A stretch of 64,000 nt of DNA, taken from positions 27,309,843 to 27,373,842 of the forward strand of contig CM072810.1 of assembly GCA_037013495.1 (NCBI GenBank), given 5' to 3'. Within the stretch, counting starts at the first letter, position 1. Each line of letters begins with the position of its first letter. The DNA comes from Hippophae tibetana (lineage: Eukaryota; Streptophyta; Magnoliopsida; Rosales; Elaeagnaceae). Shown piece after piece: positions 37,388-50,677 of this stretch. The notes beneath the pieces are model-generated. The model ran no database searches and was not told the DNA's origin. It was given only the letters and a program-made list of their open reading frames with translations. The position numbers and the translations under genes were made by a program.

Positions 37388-40300
37388 GTTTTAAAAGTAG
37401 TTGATTACGTTTGAAAAATATGCAAAGACTTTGTCCAAAGTTTCATCCTCTTGCATGATATAGATTTCAAAATTTCCATTCAACTATATAATTCTAGATT
37501 TATTTCATTGATGAAATGCACATATGAGTGGTCTCCAAAATGTTTCATGTTCTTTTGAAGAAGTTTAATTTATATTCAACTTAATAATCATTTTAGAGCT
37601 CGAATTACCTTTTTTTTAATATCCCTGAAAAAGGGTCTCTTATTCCTATAAAATTTAGTAAATCTCACGGCAAGTAGAGCCACTTTCTCTTCATTGAGAT
37701 TACAGTCATCATTTCTAACAATTGGGTTAAAAACATGTTTGCTCGGGCCACTATACTTGATGTCTTAAGAGCCAAGTTCTCTCCCTTCTCGAAAGTATAT
37801 TACCCTCATCTTGGCCACTAGTGATGTAGTTCGAATGCCTGCCCAACATATTCGTTTAACAGTAAGTTCAATTGGCTTATACATGGACTTAAGCAAGGTA
37901 ATTTGGCATGAAACTGATAAGGTAGTATTGGAATGATTTTCTCAATCTAATTTTCTTTGCTAATAGGTCCACCCATGTTTTAAAAGTAGTTGATTACGTT
38001 TGAAAAATATGCAAAGACTTTGTCCAAAGTTTCATCCTCTTGCATGATATAGATTTCAAAATTTCCATTCAACTATATAATTCTAGATTTATTTCATCGT
38101 TGAAATGCCTATATGAGTGGTCTCCAAAATGTTTCTTCTTCTTTTGAAGAAGTTTAATTTTAAATTCAACTTAATAATCATTTTAGAGCTCGAATTACCT
38201 TTTTTTTAATATCCCTGAAAAAGGGACTCTTCTTCCTATGAAATTTAGTAAATCTCACGGCAAGTAGAGCCACTTTCTCTTCATTGAGATTACAGTCATC
38301 ATTTCTAACAATTGGGTTAAAAACATGTTCGCTCGGACCACTATCTTTGATGTCTTAAGAGCCAAGTTCTCTCCCTTCTCAAAAGTATATTACTCTCATC
38401 TTGGCCACTAGTGATGTAGTTCGAATGCCTGCCCAACATATTCATTTAACAGTATGTTCAATTGGCTTATACATGGACTTAAGCAAGGTAATTTGGCATG
38501 AAAATGATAATGTAGTATTGGAATGATTTTCTCAATCTAATTTTCTTTGCTAATAGGTCCACCCAAGTTTTAAAAGTAGTTGATTACGTTTGAAAAATAT
38601 GCAAAGACTTTGTCCAAAGTTTCATCCTCTTGCATGATATAGTTTTCAAAATTTCCATTCAACTATATAATTCTAGATTTATTTCATCGTTGAAATGCCT
38701 ATATGAGTGCTATCCAAAATGTTTCATGTTTTTTTGAAGAAGTTTAATTTTAAATTCAACTTAATAATCATTTTAGAGCTCGAATTACCTTTTTTTTAAT
38801 ATCCCTGAAAAAGGGACTCTTCTTCCTATGAAATTTAGTAAATCTCACGGCAAGTAGAGCCACTTTCTCTTCATTGAGATTAGAGTCATCATTTCTAACA
38901 ATTGGGTTAAAAACATGTTCGCTCGGACGACTATCTTTGATGTCTTAAGAGCCAAGTTCTCTCCCTTCTCGAAAGTATATTACTCTCATCTTGGCCACTA
39001 GTGATGTAGTTCGAATGCCTGCCCAACATATTCGTTTAACAGTATGTTCAATTGGCTTATACATGGACTTAAGCAAGGTAATTTGGCATGAAAATGATAA
39101 GGTAGTGTTGGAATGATTTTCTCAATCTAATTTTCTTTGCTAATAGGTCCACCCAAGTTTTAAAAGTAGTTGATTACGTTTGAAAAATATGCAAAGACTT
39201 TGTCCAAAGTTTCATCCTCTTGCATGATATAGATTTCAAAATTTCCATTCAATTATATAATTCTAGATTTATTTTATCGTTGATATGCCTATATGAGTGG
39301 TCTCCAAAATGTTTCATGTTCTTTTGAAGAAGTTTAATTTTAAATTCAACTTAATAATCATTTTAGAGCCCGAATTACCTTTTTTTTAATATCCCTGAAA
39401 AAGGGACTCTTCTTTTTATGAAATTTAGTAAATCTCACGGCAAGTAGAGCCACTTTCTCTTCATTGAGATTAGAGTCATCATTTCTAACAATTGGCTTAA
39501 AAACATGTTCGCTCGGATCACTGTCCTTGATGTCTTAATAGCCAAGTTCTCTCCCTTCTCGAAAGTATATTACTCTCATCTTGGCCACTAGTGATGTAGT
39601 TCGAATGCCTACCCAACATATTCATTTAACTGTATGTTCAATTGGCTTATACATGGACTTAAGCAAGGTAATTTGGCATGAAAATGATAATGTAGTATTG
39701 GAATGATTTTCTCAATCTAATTTTCTTTGCTAATAGGTCCACCCAAGTTTTAAAAGTAGTTGATTACGTTTGAAAAATATGCAAAGACTTTGTCCAAAGT
39801 TTCATCCTCTTGCATGATATAGATTTCAAAATTTCCATTCAACTATATAATTCTAGATTTATTTCATCGTTGAAATGCCTATATGAGTGCTATCCAAAAT
39901 GTTTCATGTTCTTTTGAAGAAGTTTAATTTTAAATTCAACTTAATAATCATTTTAGAGCTCGAATTACCTTTTTTTTAATATCCCTGAAAAAGGGACTCT
40001 TCTTCCTATGAAATTTAGTAAATCTCACGGCAAGTAGAGCCACTTTCTCTTCATTGAGATTAGAGTCATCATTTCTAACAATTGGCTTAAAAACATGTTC
40101 GCTCGGATCACTGTCCTTGATGTCTTAATAGCCAAGTTCTCTCCCTTCTCGAAAGTATATTACTCTCATCTTGGCCACTAGTGATGTAGTTCGAATGCCT
40201 ACCCAACATATTCTTTTAACAGTATGTTCAATTGGCTTATACATGGACTTAAGCAAGGTAATTTGGCATGAAAATGATAATGTAGTATTGGAATGATTTT

Positions 40301-42106
40301 CTCAATCTAATTTTCTTTGCTAATAGGTCCACCCAAGTTTTAAAAGTAGTTGATTACGTTTGAAAAATATGCAAAGACTTTGTCCAAAGTTTCATCCTCT
40401 TGCATGATATAGATTTCAAAATTTCCATTCAACTATATAATTCTAGATTTATTTCATCGTTGATATGCCTATATGAGTGCTATCCAAAATGTTTCATGTT
40501 CTTTTGAAGAAGTTTAATTTTAAATTCAACTTAATAATCATTTTAGAGCTCGAATTACCTTTTTTTTAATATCCCTGAAAAAAGGACTCTTCTTCCTATG
40601 AAATTTAGTAAATCTCACGGCAAGTAGAGCCACTTTCTCTTCATTGAGATTAGAGTCATCATTTCTAACAATTGGCTTAAAAACATGTTCGCTCGGATCA
40701 CTGTCCTTGATGTCTTAATAGCCAAGTTCTCTCCCTTCTCGAAAGTATATTACTCTCATCTTGGCCACTAGTGATGTAGTTCGAATGCCTACCCAACATA
40801 TTCGTTTAACAGTATGTTCAATTGGCTTATACATGGACTTAAGCAAGGTAATTTGGCATGAAAATGATAATGTAGTATTGGAATGATTTTCTCAATCTAA
40901 TTTTCTTTGCTAATAGGTCCACCCAAGTTTTAAAAGTAGTTGATTACGTTTGAAAAATATGCAAAGACTTTGTCCAAAGTTTCATCCTCTTGCATGATAT
41001 AGATTTCAAAATTTCCATTCAACTATATAATTCTAGATTTATTTCATCGTTGAAATGCCTATATGAGTGCTATCACAAAATGTTTCATGTTCTTTTGAAG
41101 AAGTTTAATTTTAAATTCAACTTAATAATCATTTTAGAGCTCGAATTACCTTTTTTTTAATATCCCTGAAAAAGGGACTCTTCTTCCTATGAAATTTAGT
41201 AAATCTCACGGCAAGTAGAGCCACTTTCTCTTCATTGAGAGTAGAGTCATCATTTCTAACAATTGGCTTAAAACATGTTCGCTCGGATCACTGTCCTTGA
41301 TGTCTTAAGAGCCAAGTTCTCTCCCTTCTCGAAAGTATATTACTCTCATCTTGGCCACTAGTGATGTAGTTCGAATGCCTGCCCAACATATTCGTTTAAC
41401 AGTATGTTCAATTGGCTTATACATGGACTTAAGCAAGGTAATTTGGCATGAAAATGATAAGGTAGTGTTGGAATGATTTTCTCAATCTAATTTTCTTTGC
41501 TAATAGGTCCACCCAAGTTTTAAAAGTAGTTGATTACGTTTGAAAAATATGCAAAGACTTTGTCCAAAGTTTCATCCTCTTGCATGATATAGATTTCAAA
41601 ATTTCCATTCATCTATATAATTCTAGATTTATTTCATCGTTGAAATGCCTATATGAGTGCTATCCAAAATGTTTCATGTTCTTTTGAAGAAGTTTAATTT
41701 TAAATTCAACTTAATAATCATTTTAGAGCTCGAATTACCTTTTTTTTAATATCCCTGAAAAAGGGACTCTTCTTCCTATGAAATTTAGTAAATCTCACGG
41801 CAAGTAGAGCCACTTTCTCTTCATTGAGATTAGAGACATCATTTCTAACAATTGGCTTAAAAACATGTTCGCTCGGATCACTGTCCTTGATGTCTTAATA
41901 GCCAAGTTCTCTCCCTTCTCGAAAGTATATTACTCTCATCTTGGCCACTAGTGATGTAGTTCGAATGCCTGCCCAACATATTCGTTTAACAGTATGTTCA
42001 ATTGGCTTATACATGGACTTAAGCAAGGTAATTTGGCATGAAAATGATAATGTAGTGTTGGAATGATTTTCTCAATCTAATTTTCTTTGCTAATAGGTCC
42101 ACCCAA
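37388..42106 (+). repeat. Second 8-monomer HOR (4719 bp), copy 1
   Basis: Eight monomers (starts 37422, 38011, 38601, 39191, 39781, 40371, 40961, 41551) are followed by an almost identical copy at +4719. Diagnostic variants: TTTCATTGATGAAATG at 37503, AGTTTTCAAA at 38641, CTCGGACGAC at 38932, GAGCCCGAATT at 39366, CTTTTTATG at 39412, TTCTTTTAAC at 40211, AAAAAAGGAC at 40577 and TATCACAAAATG (one-base insertion) at 41071. All tails are Y type. It has the same monomer number as the HOR at the left end but different member monomers. Confidence 0.94.
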
Positions 42107-45100
42107 GTTTTAAAAGTAGTTGATTACGTTTGAAAAATATGCAAAGACTTTGTCCAAAGTTTCATCCTCTTGCATGATATAGATTTCAAAATTTCCATTC
42201 AACTATATAATTCTAGATTTATTTCATTGATGAAATGCCCATATGAGTGGTCTCCAAAATGTTTCATGTTCTTTTGAAGAAGTTTAATTTATATTCAACT
42301 TAATAATCATTTTAGAGCTCGAATTACCTTTTTTTTAATATCCCTGAAAAAGGGTCTCTTATTCCTATAAAATTTAGTAAATCTCACGGCAAGTAGAGCC
42401 ACTTTCTCTTCATTGAGATTACAGTCATCATTTCTAACAATTGGGTTAAAAACATGTTTGCTCGGGCCACTATACTTGATGTCTTAAGAGCCAAGTTCTC
42501 TCCCTTCTCGAAAGTATATTACCCTCATCTTGGCCACTAGTGATGTAGTTCGAATGCCTGCCCAACATATTCGTTTAACAGTAAGTTCAATTGGCTTATA
42601 CATGGACTTAAGCAAGGTAATTTGGCATGAAACTGATAAGGTAGTATTGGAATGATTTTCTCAATCTAATTTTCTTTGCTAATAGGTCCACCCATGTTTT
42701 AAAAGTAGTTGATTACGTTTGAAAAATATGCAAAGACTTTGTCCAAAGTTTCATCCTCTTGCATGATATAGATTTCAAAATTTCCATTCAACTATATAAT
42801 TCTAGATTTATTTCATCGTTGAAATGCCTATATGAGTGGTCTCCAAAATGTTTCTTCTTCTTTTGAAGAAGTTTAATTTTAAATTCAACTTAATAATCAT
42901 TTTAGAGCTCGAATTACCTTTTTTTTAATATCCCTGAAAAAGGGACTCTTCTTCCTATGAAATTTAGTAAATCTCACGGCAAGTAGAGCCACTTTCTCTT
43001 CATTGAGATTACAGTCATCATTTCTAACAATTGGGTTAAAAACATGTTCGCTCGGACCACTATCTTTGATGTCTTAAGAGCCAAGTTCTCTCCCTTCTCA
43101 AAAGTATATTACTCTCATCTTGGCCACTAGTGATGTAGTTCGAATGCCTGCCCAACATATTCATTTAACAGTATGTTCAATTGGCTTATACATGGACTTA
43201 AGCAAGGTAATTTGGCATGAAAATGATAATGTAGTATTGGAATGATTTTCTCAATCTAATTTTCTTTGCTAATAGGTCCACCCAAGTTTTAAAAGTAGTT
43301 GATTACGTTTGAAAAATATGCAAAGACTTTGTCCAAAGTTTCATCCTCTTGCATGATATAGTTTTCAAAATTTCCATTCAACTATATAATTCTAGATTTA
43401 TTTCATCGTTGAAATGCCTATATGAGTGCTATCCAAAATGTTTCATGTTTTTTTGAAGAAGTTTAATTTTAAATTCAACTTAATAATCATTTTAGAGCTC
43501 GAATTACCTTTTTTTTAATATCCCTGAAAAAGGGACTCTTCTTCCTATGAAATTTAGTAAATCTCACGGCAAGTAGAGCCACTTTCTCTTCATTGAGATT
43601 AGAGTCATCATTTCTAACAATTGGGTTAAAAACATGTTCGCTCGGACGACTATCTTTGATGTCTTAAGAGCCAAGTTCTCTCCCTTCTCGAAAGTATATT
43701 ACTCTCATCTTGGCCACTAGTGATGTAGTTCGAATGCCTGCCCAACATATTCGTTTAACAGTATGTTCAATTGGCTTATACATGGACTTAAGCAAGGTAA
43801 TTTGGCATGAAAATGATAAGGTAGTGTTGGAATGATTTTCTCAATCTAATTTTCTTTGCTAATAGGTCCACCCAAGTTTTAAAAGTAGTTGATTACGTTT
43901 GAAAAATATGCAAAGACTTTGTCCAAAGTTTCATCCTCTTGCATGATATAGATTTCAAAATTTCCATTCAATTATATAATTCTAGATTTATTTTATCGTT
44001 GATATGCCTATATGAGTGGTCTCCAAAATGTTTCATGTTCTTTTGAAGAAGTTTAATTTTAAATTCAACTTAATAATCATTTTAGAGCCCGAATTACCTT
44101 TTTTTTAATATCCCTGAAAAAGGGACTCTTCTTTTTATGAAATTTAGTAAATCTCACGGCAAGTAGAGCCACTTTCTCTTCATTGAGATTAGAGTCATCA
44201 TTTCTAACAATTGGCTTAAAAACATGTTCGCTCGGATCACTGTCCTTGATGTCTTAATAGCCAAGTTCTCTCCCTTCTCGAAAGTATATTACTCTCATCT
44301 TGGCCACTAGTGATGTAGTTCGAATGCCTACCCAACATATTCATTTAACTGTATGTTCAATTGGCTTATACATGGACTTAAGCAAGGTAATTTGGCATGA
44401 AAATGATAATGTAGTATTGGAATGATTTTCTCAATCTAATTTTCTTTGCTAATAGGTCCACCCAAGTTTTAAAAGTAGTTGATTACGTTTGAAAAATATG
44501 CAAAGACTTTGTCCAAAGTTTCATCCTCTTGCATGATATAGATTTCAAAATTTCCATTCAACTATATAATTCTAGATTTATTTCATCGTTGAAATGCCTA
44601 TATGAGTGCTATCCAAAATGTTTCATGTTCTTTTGAAGAAGTTTAATTTTAAATTCAACTTAATAATCATTTTAGAGCTCGAATTACCTTTTTTTTAATA
44701 TCCCTGAAAAAGGGACTCTTCTTCCTATGAAATTTAGTAAATCTCACGGCAAGTAGAGCCACTTTCTCTTCATTGAGATTAGAGTCATCATTTCTAACAA
44801 TTGGCTTAAAAACATGTTCGCTCGGATCACTGTCCTTGATGTCTTAATAGCCAAGTTCTCTCCCTTCTCGAAAGTATATTACTCTCATCTTGGCCACTAG
44901 TGATGTAGTTCGAATGCCTACCCAACATATTCTTTTAACAGTATGTTCAATTGGCTTATACATGGACTTAAGCAAGGTAATTTGGCATGAAAATGATAAT
45001 GTAGTATTGGAATGATTTTCTCAATCTAATTTTCTTTGCTAATAGGTCCACCCAAGTTTTAAAAGTAGTTGATTACGTTTGAAAAATATGCAAAGACTTT

Positions 45101-46946
45101 GTCCAAAGTTTCATCCTCTTGCATGATATAGATTTCAAAATTTCCATTCAACTATATAATTCTAGATTTATTTCATCGTTGATATGCCTATATGAGTGCT
45201 ATCCAAAATGTTTCATGTTCTTTTGAAGAAGTTTAATTTTAAATTCAACTTAATAATCATTTTAGAGCTCGAATTACCTTTTTTTTAATATCCCTGAAAA
45301 AAGGACTCTTCTTCCTATGAAATTTAGTAAATCTCACGGCAAGTAGAGCCACTTTCTCTTCATTGAGATTAGAGTCATCATTTCTAACAATTGGCTTAAA
45401 AACATGTTCGCTCGGATCACTGTCCTTGATGTCTTAATAGCCAAGTTCTCTCCCTTCTCGAAAGTATATTACTCTCATCTTGGCCACTAGTGATGTAGTT
45501 CGAATGCCTACCCAACATATTCGTTTAACAGTATGTTCAATTGGCTTATACATGGACTTAAGCAAGGTAATTTGGCATGAAAATGATAATGTAGTATTGG
45601 AATGATTTTCTCAATCTAATTTTCTTTGCTAATAGGTCCACCCAAGTTTTAAAAGTAGTTGATTACGTTTGAAAAATATGCAAAGACTTTGTCCAAAGTT
45701 TCATCCTCTTGCATGATATAGATTTCAAAATTTCCATTCAACTATATAATTCTAGATTTATTTCATCGTTGAAATGCCTATATGAGTGCTATCACAAAAT
45801 GTTTCATGTTCTTTTGAAGAAGTTTAATTTTAAATTCAACTTAATAATCATTTTAGAGCTCGAATTACCTTTTTTTTAATATCCCTGAAAAAGGGACTCT
45901 TCTTCCTATGAAATTTAGTAAATCTCACGGCAAGTAGAGCCAATTTCTCTTCATTGAGAGTAGAGTCATCATTTCTAACAATTGGCTTAAAACATGTTCG
46001 CTCGGATCACTGTCCTTGATGTCTTAAGAGCCAAGTTCTCTCCCTTCTCGAAAGTATATTACTCTCATCTTGGCCACTAGTGATGTAGTTCGAATGCCTG
46101 CCCAACATATTCGTTTAACAGTATGTTCAATTGGCTTATACATGGACTTAAGCAAGGTAATTTGGCATGAAAATGATAAGGTAGTGTTGGAATGATTTTC
46201 TCAATCTAATTTTCTTTGCTAATAGGTCCACCCAAGTTTTAAAAGTAGTTGATTACGTTTGAAAAATATGCAAAGACTTTGTCCAAAGTTTCATCCTCTT
46301 GCATGATATAGATTTCAAAATTTCCATTCATCTATATAATTCTAGATTTATTTCATCGTTGAAATGCCTATATGAGTGCTATCCAAAATGTTTCATGTTC
46401 TTTTGAAGAAGTTTAATTTTAAATTCAACTTAATAATCATTTTAGAGCTCGAATTACCTTTTTTTTAATATCCCTGAAAAAGGGACTCTTCTTCCTATGA
46501 AATTTAGTAAATCTCACGGCAAGTAGAGCCACTTTCTCTTCATTGAGATTAGAGACATCATTTCTAACAATTGGCTTAAAAACATGTTCGCTCGGATCAC
46601 TGTCCTTGATGTCTTAATAGCCAAGTTCTCTCCCTTCTCGAAAGTATATTACTCTCATCTTGGCCACTAGTGATGTAGTTCGAATGCCTGCCCAACATAT
46701 TCGTTTAACAGTATGTTCAATTGGCTTATACATGGACTTAAGCAAGGTAATTTGGCATGAAAATGATAATGTAGTGTTGGAATGATTTTCTCAATCTAAT
46801 TTTCTTTGCTAATAGGTCCACCCAAGTTTTAAAAGTAGTTGATTACGTTTGAAAAATATGCAAAGACTTTGTCCAAAGTTTCATCCTCTTGCATGATATA
46901 GATTTCAAAATTTCCATTCAACTATATAATTCTAGATTTATTTCAT
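42107..46946 (+). repeat. Second 8-monomer HOR (4719 bp), copy 2
   Basis: This repeats the preceding unit base for base as far as I could follow, then continues 121 bp into a third register before diverging at 46947 (TTTCATCG against TTTCATTG). I noticed only two differences: 37520 A against 42239 C, and 41224 C against 45943 A. Near-identity over 4.7 kb makes this the youngest large duplication in the window, or a possible assembly duplication. Confidence 0.93.
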
Positions 46947-47883
46947 CGTTGAAATGCCTATATGAGTGCTATCCAAAATGTTTCATGTTCTTTTGAAGAA
47001 GTTTAATTTTAAATTCAACTTAATAATCATTTTAGAGCTCGAATTACCTTTTTTTTAATATCCCTGAAAAAGGGACTCTTCTTCCTATGAAATTTGGTAA
47101 ATCTCACGGCAAGTAGAGCCACTTTCTCTTCATTGAGATTAGAGTCATCATTTCTAACAACTGGCCTAAAAACATGTTCGCTCGGATCACTGTCCTTGAT
47201 GTCTTAATAGCCAAGTTCTCTCCCTTCTCGAAAGTATATTACTCTCATCTTGGCCACTAGTGATGTAGTTCGAATGCCTACCCAACATATTCATTTAACA
47301 GTATGTTCAATTGGCTTATACATGGACTTAAGCAAGGTAATTTGGCATGAAAATGATAATGTAGTATTGGAATGATTTTCTCAATCTAATTTTCTTTGCT
47401 AATAGGTCCACCCAAGTTTTAAAAGTAGTTGATTACGTTTGAAAAATATGCAAAGACTTTGTCCAAAGTTTCATCCTCTTGCATGATATAGATTTCAAAA
47501 TTTCCATTCAACTATATAATTCTAGATTTATTTCATCGTTGAAATGCCTATATGAGTGCTATCCAAAATGTTTCATGTTCTTTTGAAGAAGTTTAATTTT
47601 AAATTCAACTTAATAATCATTTTAGAGCTCGAATTACCTTTTTTTTAATATCCCTGAAAAAGGGACTCTTCTTCCTATGAAATTTAGTAAATCTCACGGC
47701 AAGTAGAGCCACTTTCTCTTCATTGAGATTAGAGTCATCATTTCTAACAACTGGCCTAAAAACATGTTCGCTCGGATCACTGTCCTTGATGTCTTAATAG
47801 CCAAGTTCTCTCCCTTCTCGAAAGTATATTACTCTCATCTTGGCCCCTAGTGATGTAGTTCGAATGCCTACCCAACATATTCA
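45524..47883 (+). repeat. 4-monomer HOR (~2360 bp), copy 1
   Basis: Monomers at 45680, 46270, 46860 and 47450 are repeated 2359-2360 bp later. Markers: GAGAGTAGAG with TTGGCTTAAAACATG (one A lost) at 45956 and 48315, ATTCATCTATATAA at 46327 and 48686, GAGACATCAT at 46551 and 48910, ACTGGCCTAAA at 47160 and 49519, and TGGCCCCTAG at 47841 and 50200. The unit begins inside copy 2 of the 4719 bp HOR, so the two HOR registers overlap. The one-base insertion ATCACAAAAT at 45791 is absent from copy 2, which shifts the period from 2360 to 2359. Confidence 0.9.
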
Positions 47884-50677
47884 TTTAACAGTATGTTCAA
47901 TTGGCTTATACATGGACTTAAGCAAGGTAATTTGGCATGAAAATGATAATGTAGTATTGGAATGATTTTCTCAATCTAATTTTCTTTGCTAATAGGTCCA
48001 CCCAAGTTTTAAAAGTAGTTGATTACGTTTGAAAAATATGCAAAGACTTTGTCCAAAGTTTCATCCTCTTGCATGATATAGATTTCAAAATTTCCATTCA
48101 ACTATATAATTCTAGATTTATTTCATCGTTGAAATGCCTATATGAGTGCTATCCAAAATGTTTCATGTTCTTTTGAAGAAGTTTAATTTTAAATTCAACT
48201 TAATAATCATTTTAGAGCTCGAATTACCTTTTTTTTAATATCCCTGAAAAAGGGACTCTTCTTCCTATGAAATTTAGTAAATCTCACGGCAAGTAGAGCC
48301 ACTTTCTCTTCATTGAGAGTAGAGTCATCATTTCTAACAATTGGCTTAAAACATGTTCGCTCGGATCACTGTCCTTGATGTCTTAAGAGCCAAGTTCTCT
48401 CCCTTCTCGAAAGTATATTACTCTCATCTTGGCCACTAGTGATGTAGTTCGAATGCCTGCCCAACATATTCGTTTAACAGTATGTTCAATTGGCTTATAC
48501 ATGGACTTAAGCAAGGTAATTTGGCATGAAAATGATAAGGTAGTGTTGGAATGATTTTCTCAATCTAATTTTCTTTGCTAATAGGTCCACCCAAGTTTTA
48601 AAAGTAGTTGATTACGTTTGAAAAATATGCAAAGACTTTGTCCAAAGTTTCATCCTCTTGCATGATATAGATTTCAAAATTTCCATTCATCTATATAATT
48701 CTAGATTTATTTCATCGTTGAAATGCCTATATGAGTGCTATCCAAAATGTTTCATGTTCTTTTGAAGAAGTTTAATTTTAAATTCAACTTAATAATCATT
48801 TTAGAGCTCGAATTACCTTTTTTTTAATATCCCTGAAAAAGGGACTCTTCTTCCTATGAAATTTAGTAAATCTCACGGCAAGTAGAGCCACTTTCTCTTC
48901 ATTGAGATTAGAGACATCATTTCTAACAATTGGCTTAAAAACATGTTCGCTCGGATCACTGTCCTTGATGTCTTAATAGCCAAGTTCTCTCCCTTCTCGA
49001 AAGTATATTACTCTCATCTTGGCCACTAGTGATGTAGTTCGAATGCCTGCCCAACATATTCGTTTAACAGTATGTTCAATTGGCTTATACATGGACTTAA
49101 GCAAGGTAATTTGGCATGAAAATGATAATGTAGTGTTGGAATGATTTTCTCAATCTAATTTTCTTTGCTAATAGGTCCACCCAAGTTTTAAAAGTAGTTG
49201 ATTACGTTTGAAAAATATGCAAAGACTTTGTCCAAAGTTTCATCCTCTTGCATGATATAGATTTCAAAATTTCCATTCAACTATATAATTCTAGATTTAT
49301 TTCATCGTTGAAATGCCTATATGAGTGCTATCCAAAATGTTTCATGTTCTTTTGAAGAAGTTTAATTTTAAATTCAACTTAATAATCATTTTAGAGCTCG
49401 AATTACCTTTTTTTTAATATCCCTGAAAAAGGGACTCTTCTTCCTATGAAATTTAGTAAATCTCACGGCAAGTAGAGCCACTTTCTCTTCATTGAGATTA
49501 GAGTCATCATTTCTAACAACTGGCCTAAAAACATGTTCGCTCGGATCACTGTCCTTGATGTCTTAATAGCCAAGTTCTCTCCCTTCTCGAAAGTATATTA
49601 CTCTCATCTTGGCCACTAGTGATGTAGTTCGAATGCCTACCCAACATATTCATTTAACAGTATGTTCAATTGGCTTATACATGGACTTAAGCAAGGTAAT
49701 TTGGCATGAAAATGATAATGTAGTATTGGAATGATTTTCTCAATCTAATTTTCTTTGCTAATAGGTCCACCCAAGTTTTAAAAGTAGTTGATTACGTTTG
49801 AAAAATATGCAAAGACTTTGTCCAAAGTTTCATCCTCTTGCATGATATAGATTTCAAAATTTCCATTCAACTATATAATTCTAGATTTATTTCATCGTTG
49901 AAATGCCTATATGAGTGCTATCCAAAATGTTTCATGTTCTTTTGAAGAAGTTTAATTTTAAATTCAACTTAATAATCATTTTAGAGCTCGAATTACCTTT
50001 TTTTTAATATCCCTGAAAAAGGGACTCTTCTTCCTATGAAATTTAGTAAATCTCACGGCAAGTAGAGCCACTTTCTCTTCATTGAGATTAGAGTCATCAT
50101 TTCTAACAACTGGCCTAAAAACATGTTCGCTCGGATCACTGTCCTTGATGTCTTAATAGCCAAGTTCTCTCCCTTCTCGAAAGTATATTACTCTCATCTT
50201 GGCCCCTAGTGATGTAGTTCGAATGCCTACCCAACATATTCATTTAACAGTATGTTCAATTGGCTTATACATGGACTTAAGCAAGGTAATTTGGCATGAA
50301 AATGATAATGTAGTATTGGAATGATTTTCTCAATCTAATTTTCTTTGCTAATAGGTCCACCCAAGTTTTAAAAGTAGTTGATTACGTTTGAAAAATATGC
50401 AAAGACTTTGTCCAAAGTTTCATCCTCTTGCATGATATAGATTTCAAAATTTCCATTCAACTATATAATTCTAGATTTATTTCATCGTTGAAATGCCTAT
50501 ATGAGTGCTATCCAAAATGTTTCATGTTCTTTTGAAGAAGTTTAATTTTAAATTCAACTTAATAATCATTTTAGAGCTCGAATTACCTTTTTTTTAATAT
50601 CCCTGAAAAAGGGACTCTTCTTCCTATGAAATTTAGTAAATCTCACGGCAAGTAGAGCCACTTTCTCTTCATTGAGA
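47884..50677 (+). repeat. 4-monomer HOR, copy 2 plus partial third
   Basis: This copy follows copy 1 at +2359 and extends 435 bp beyond one period, to 50677; there GAGATTAGAG appears where GAGAGTAGAG would be expected. Visible differences from copy 1 are few, for example AATTTAGTAA at 49451 against AATTTGGTAA at 47092. Confidence 0.9.
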
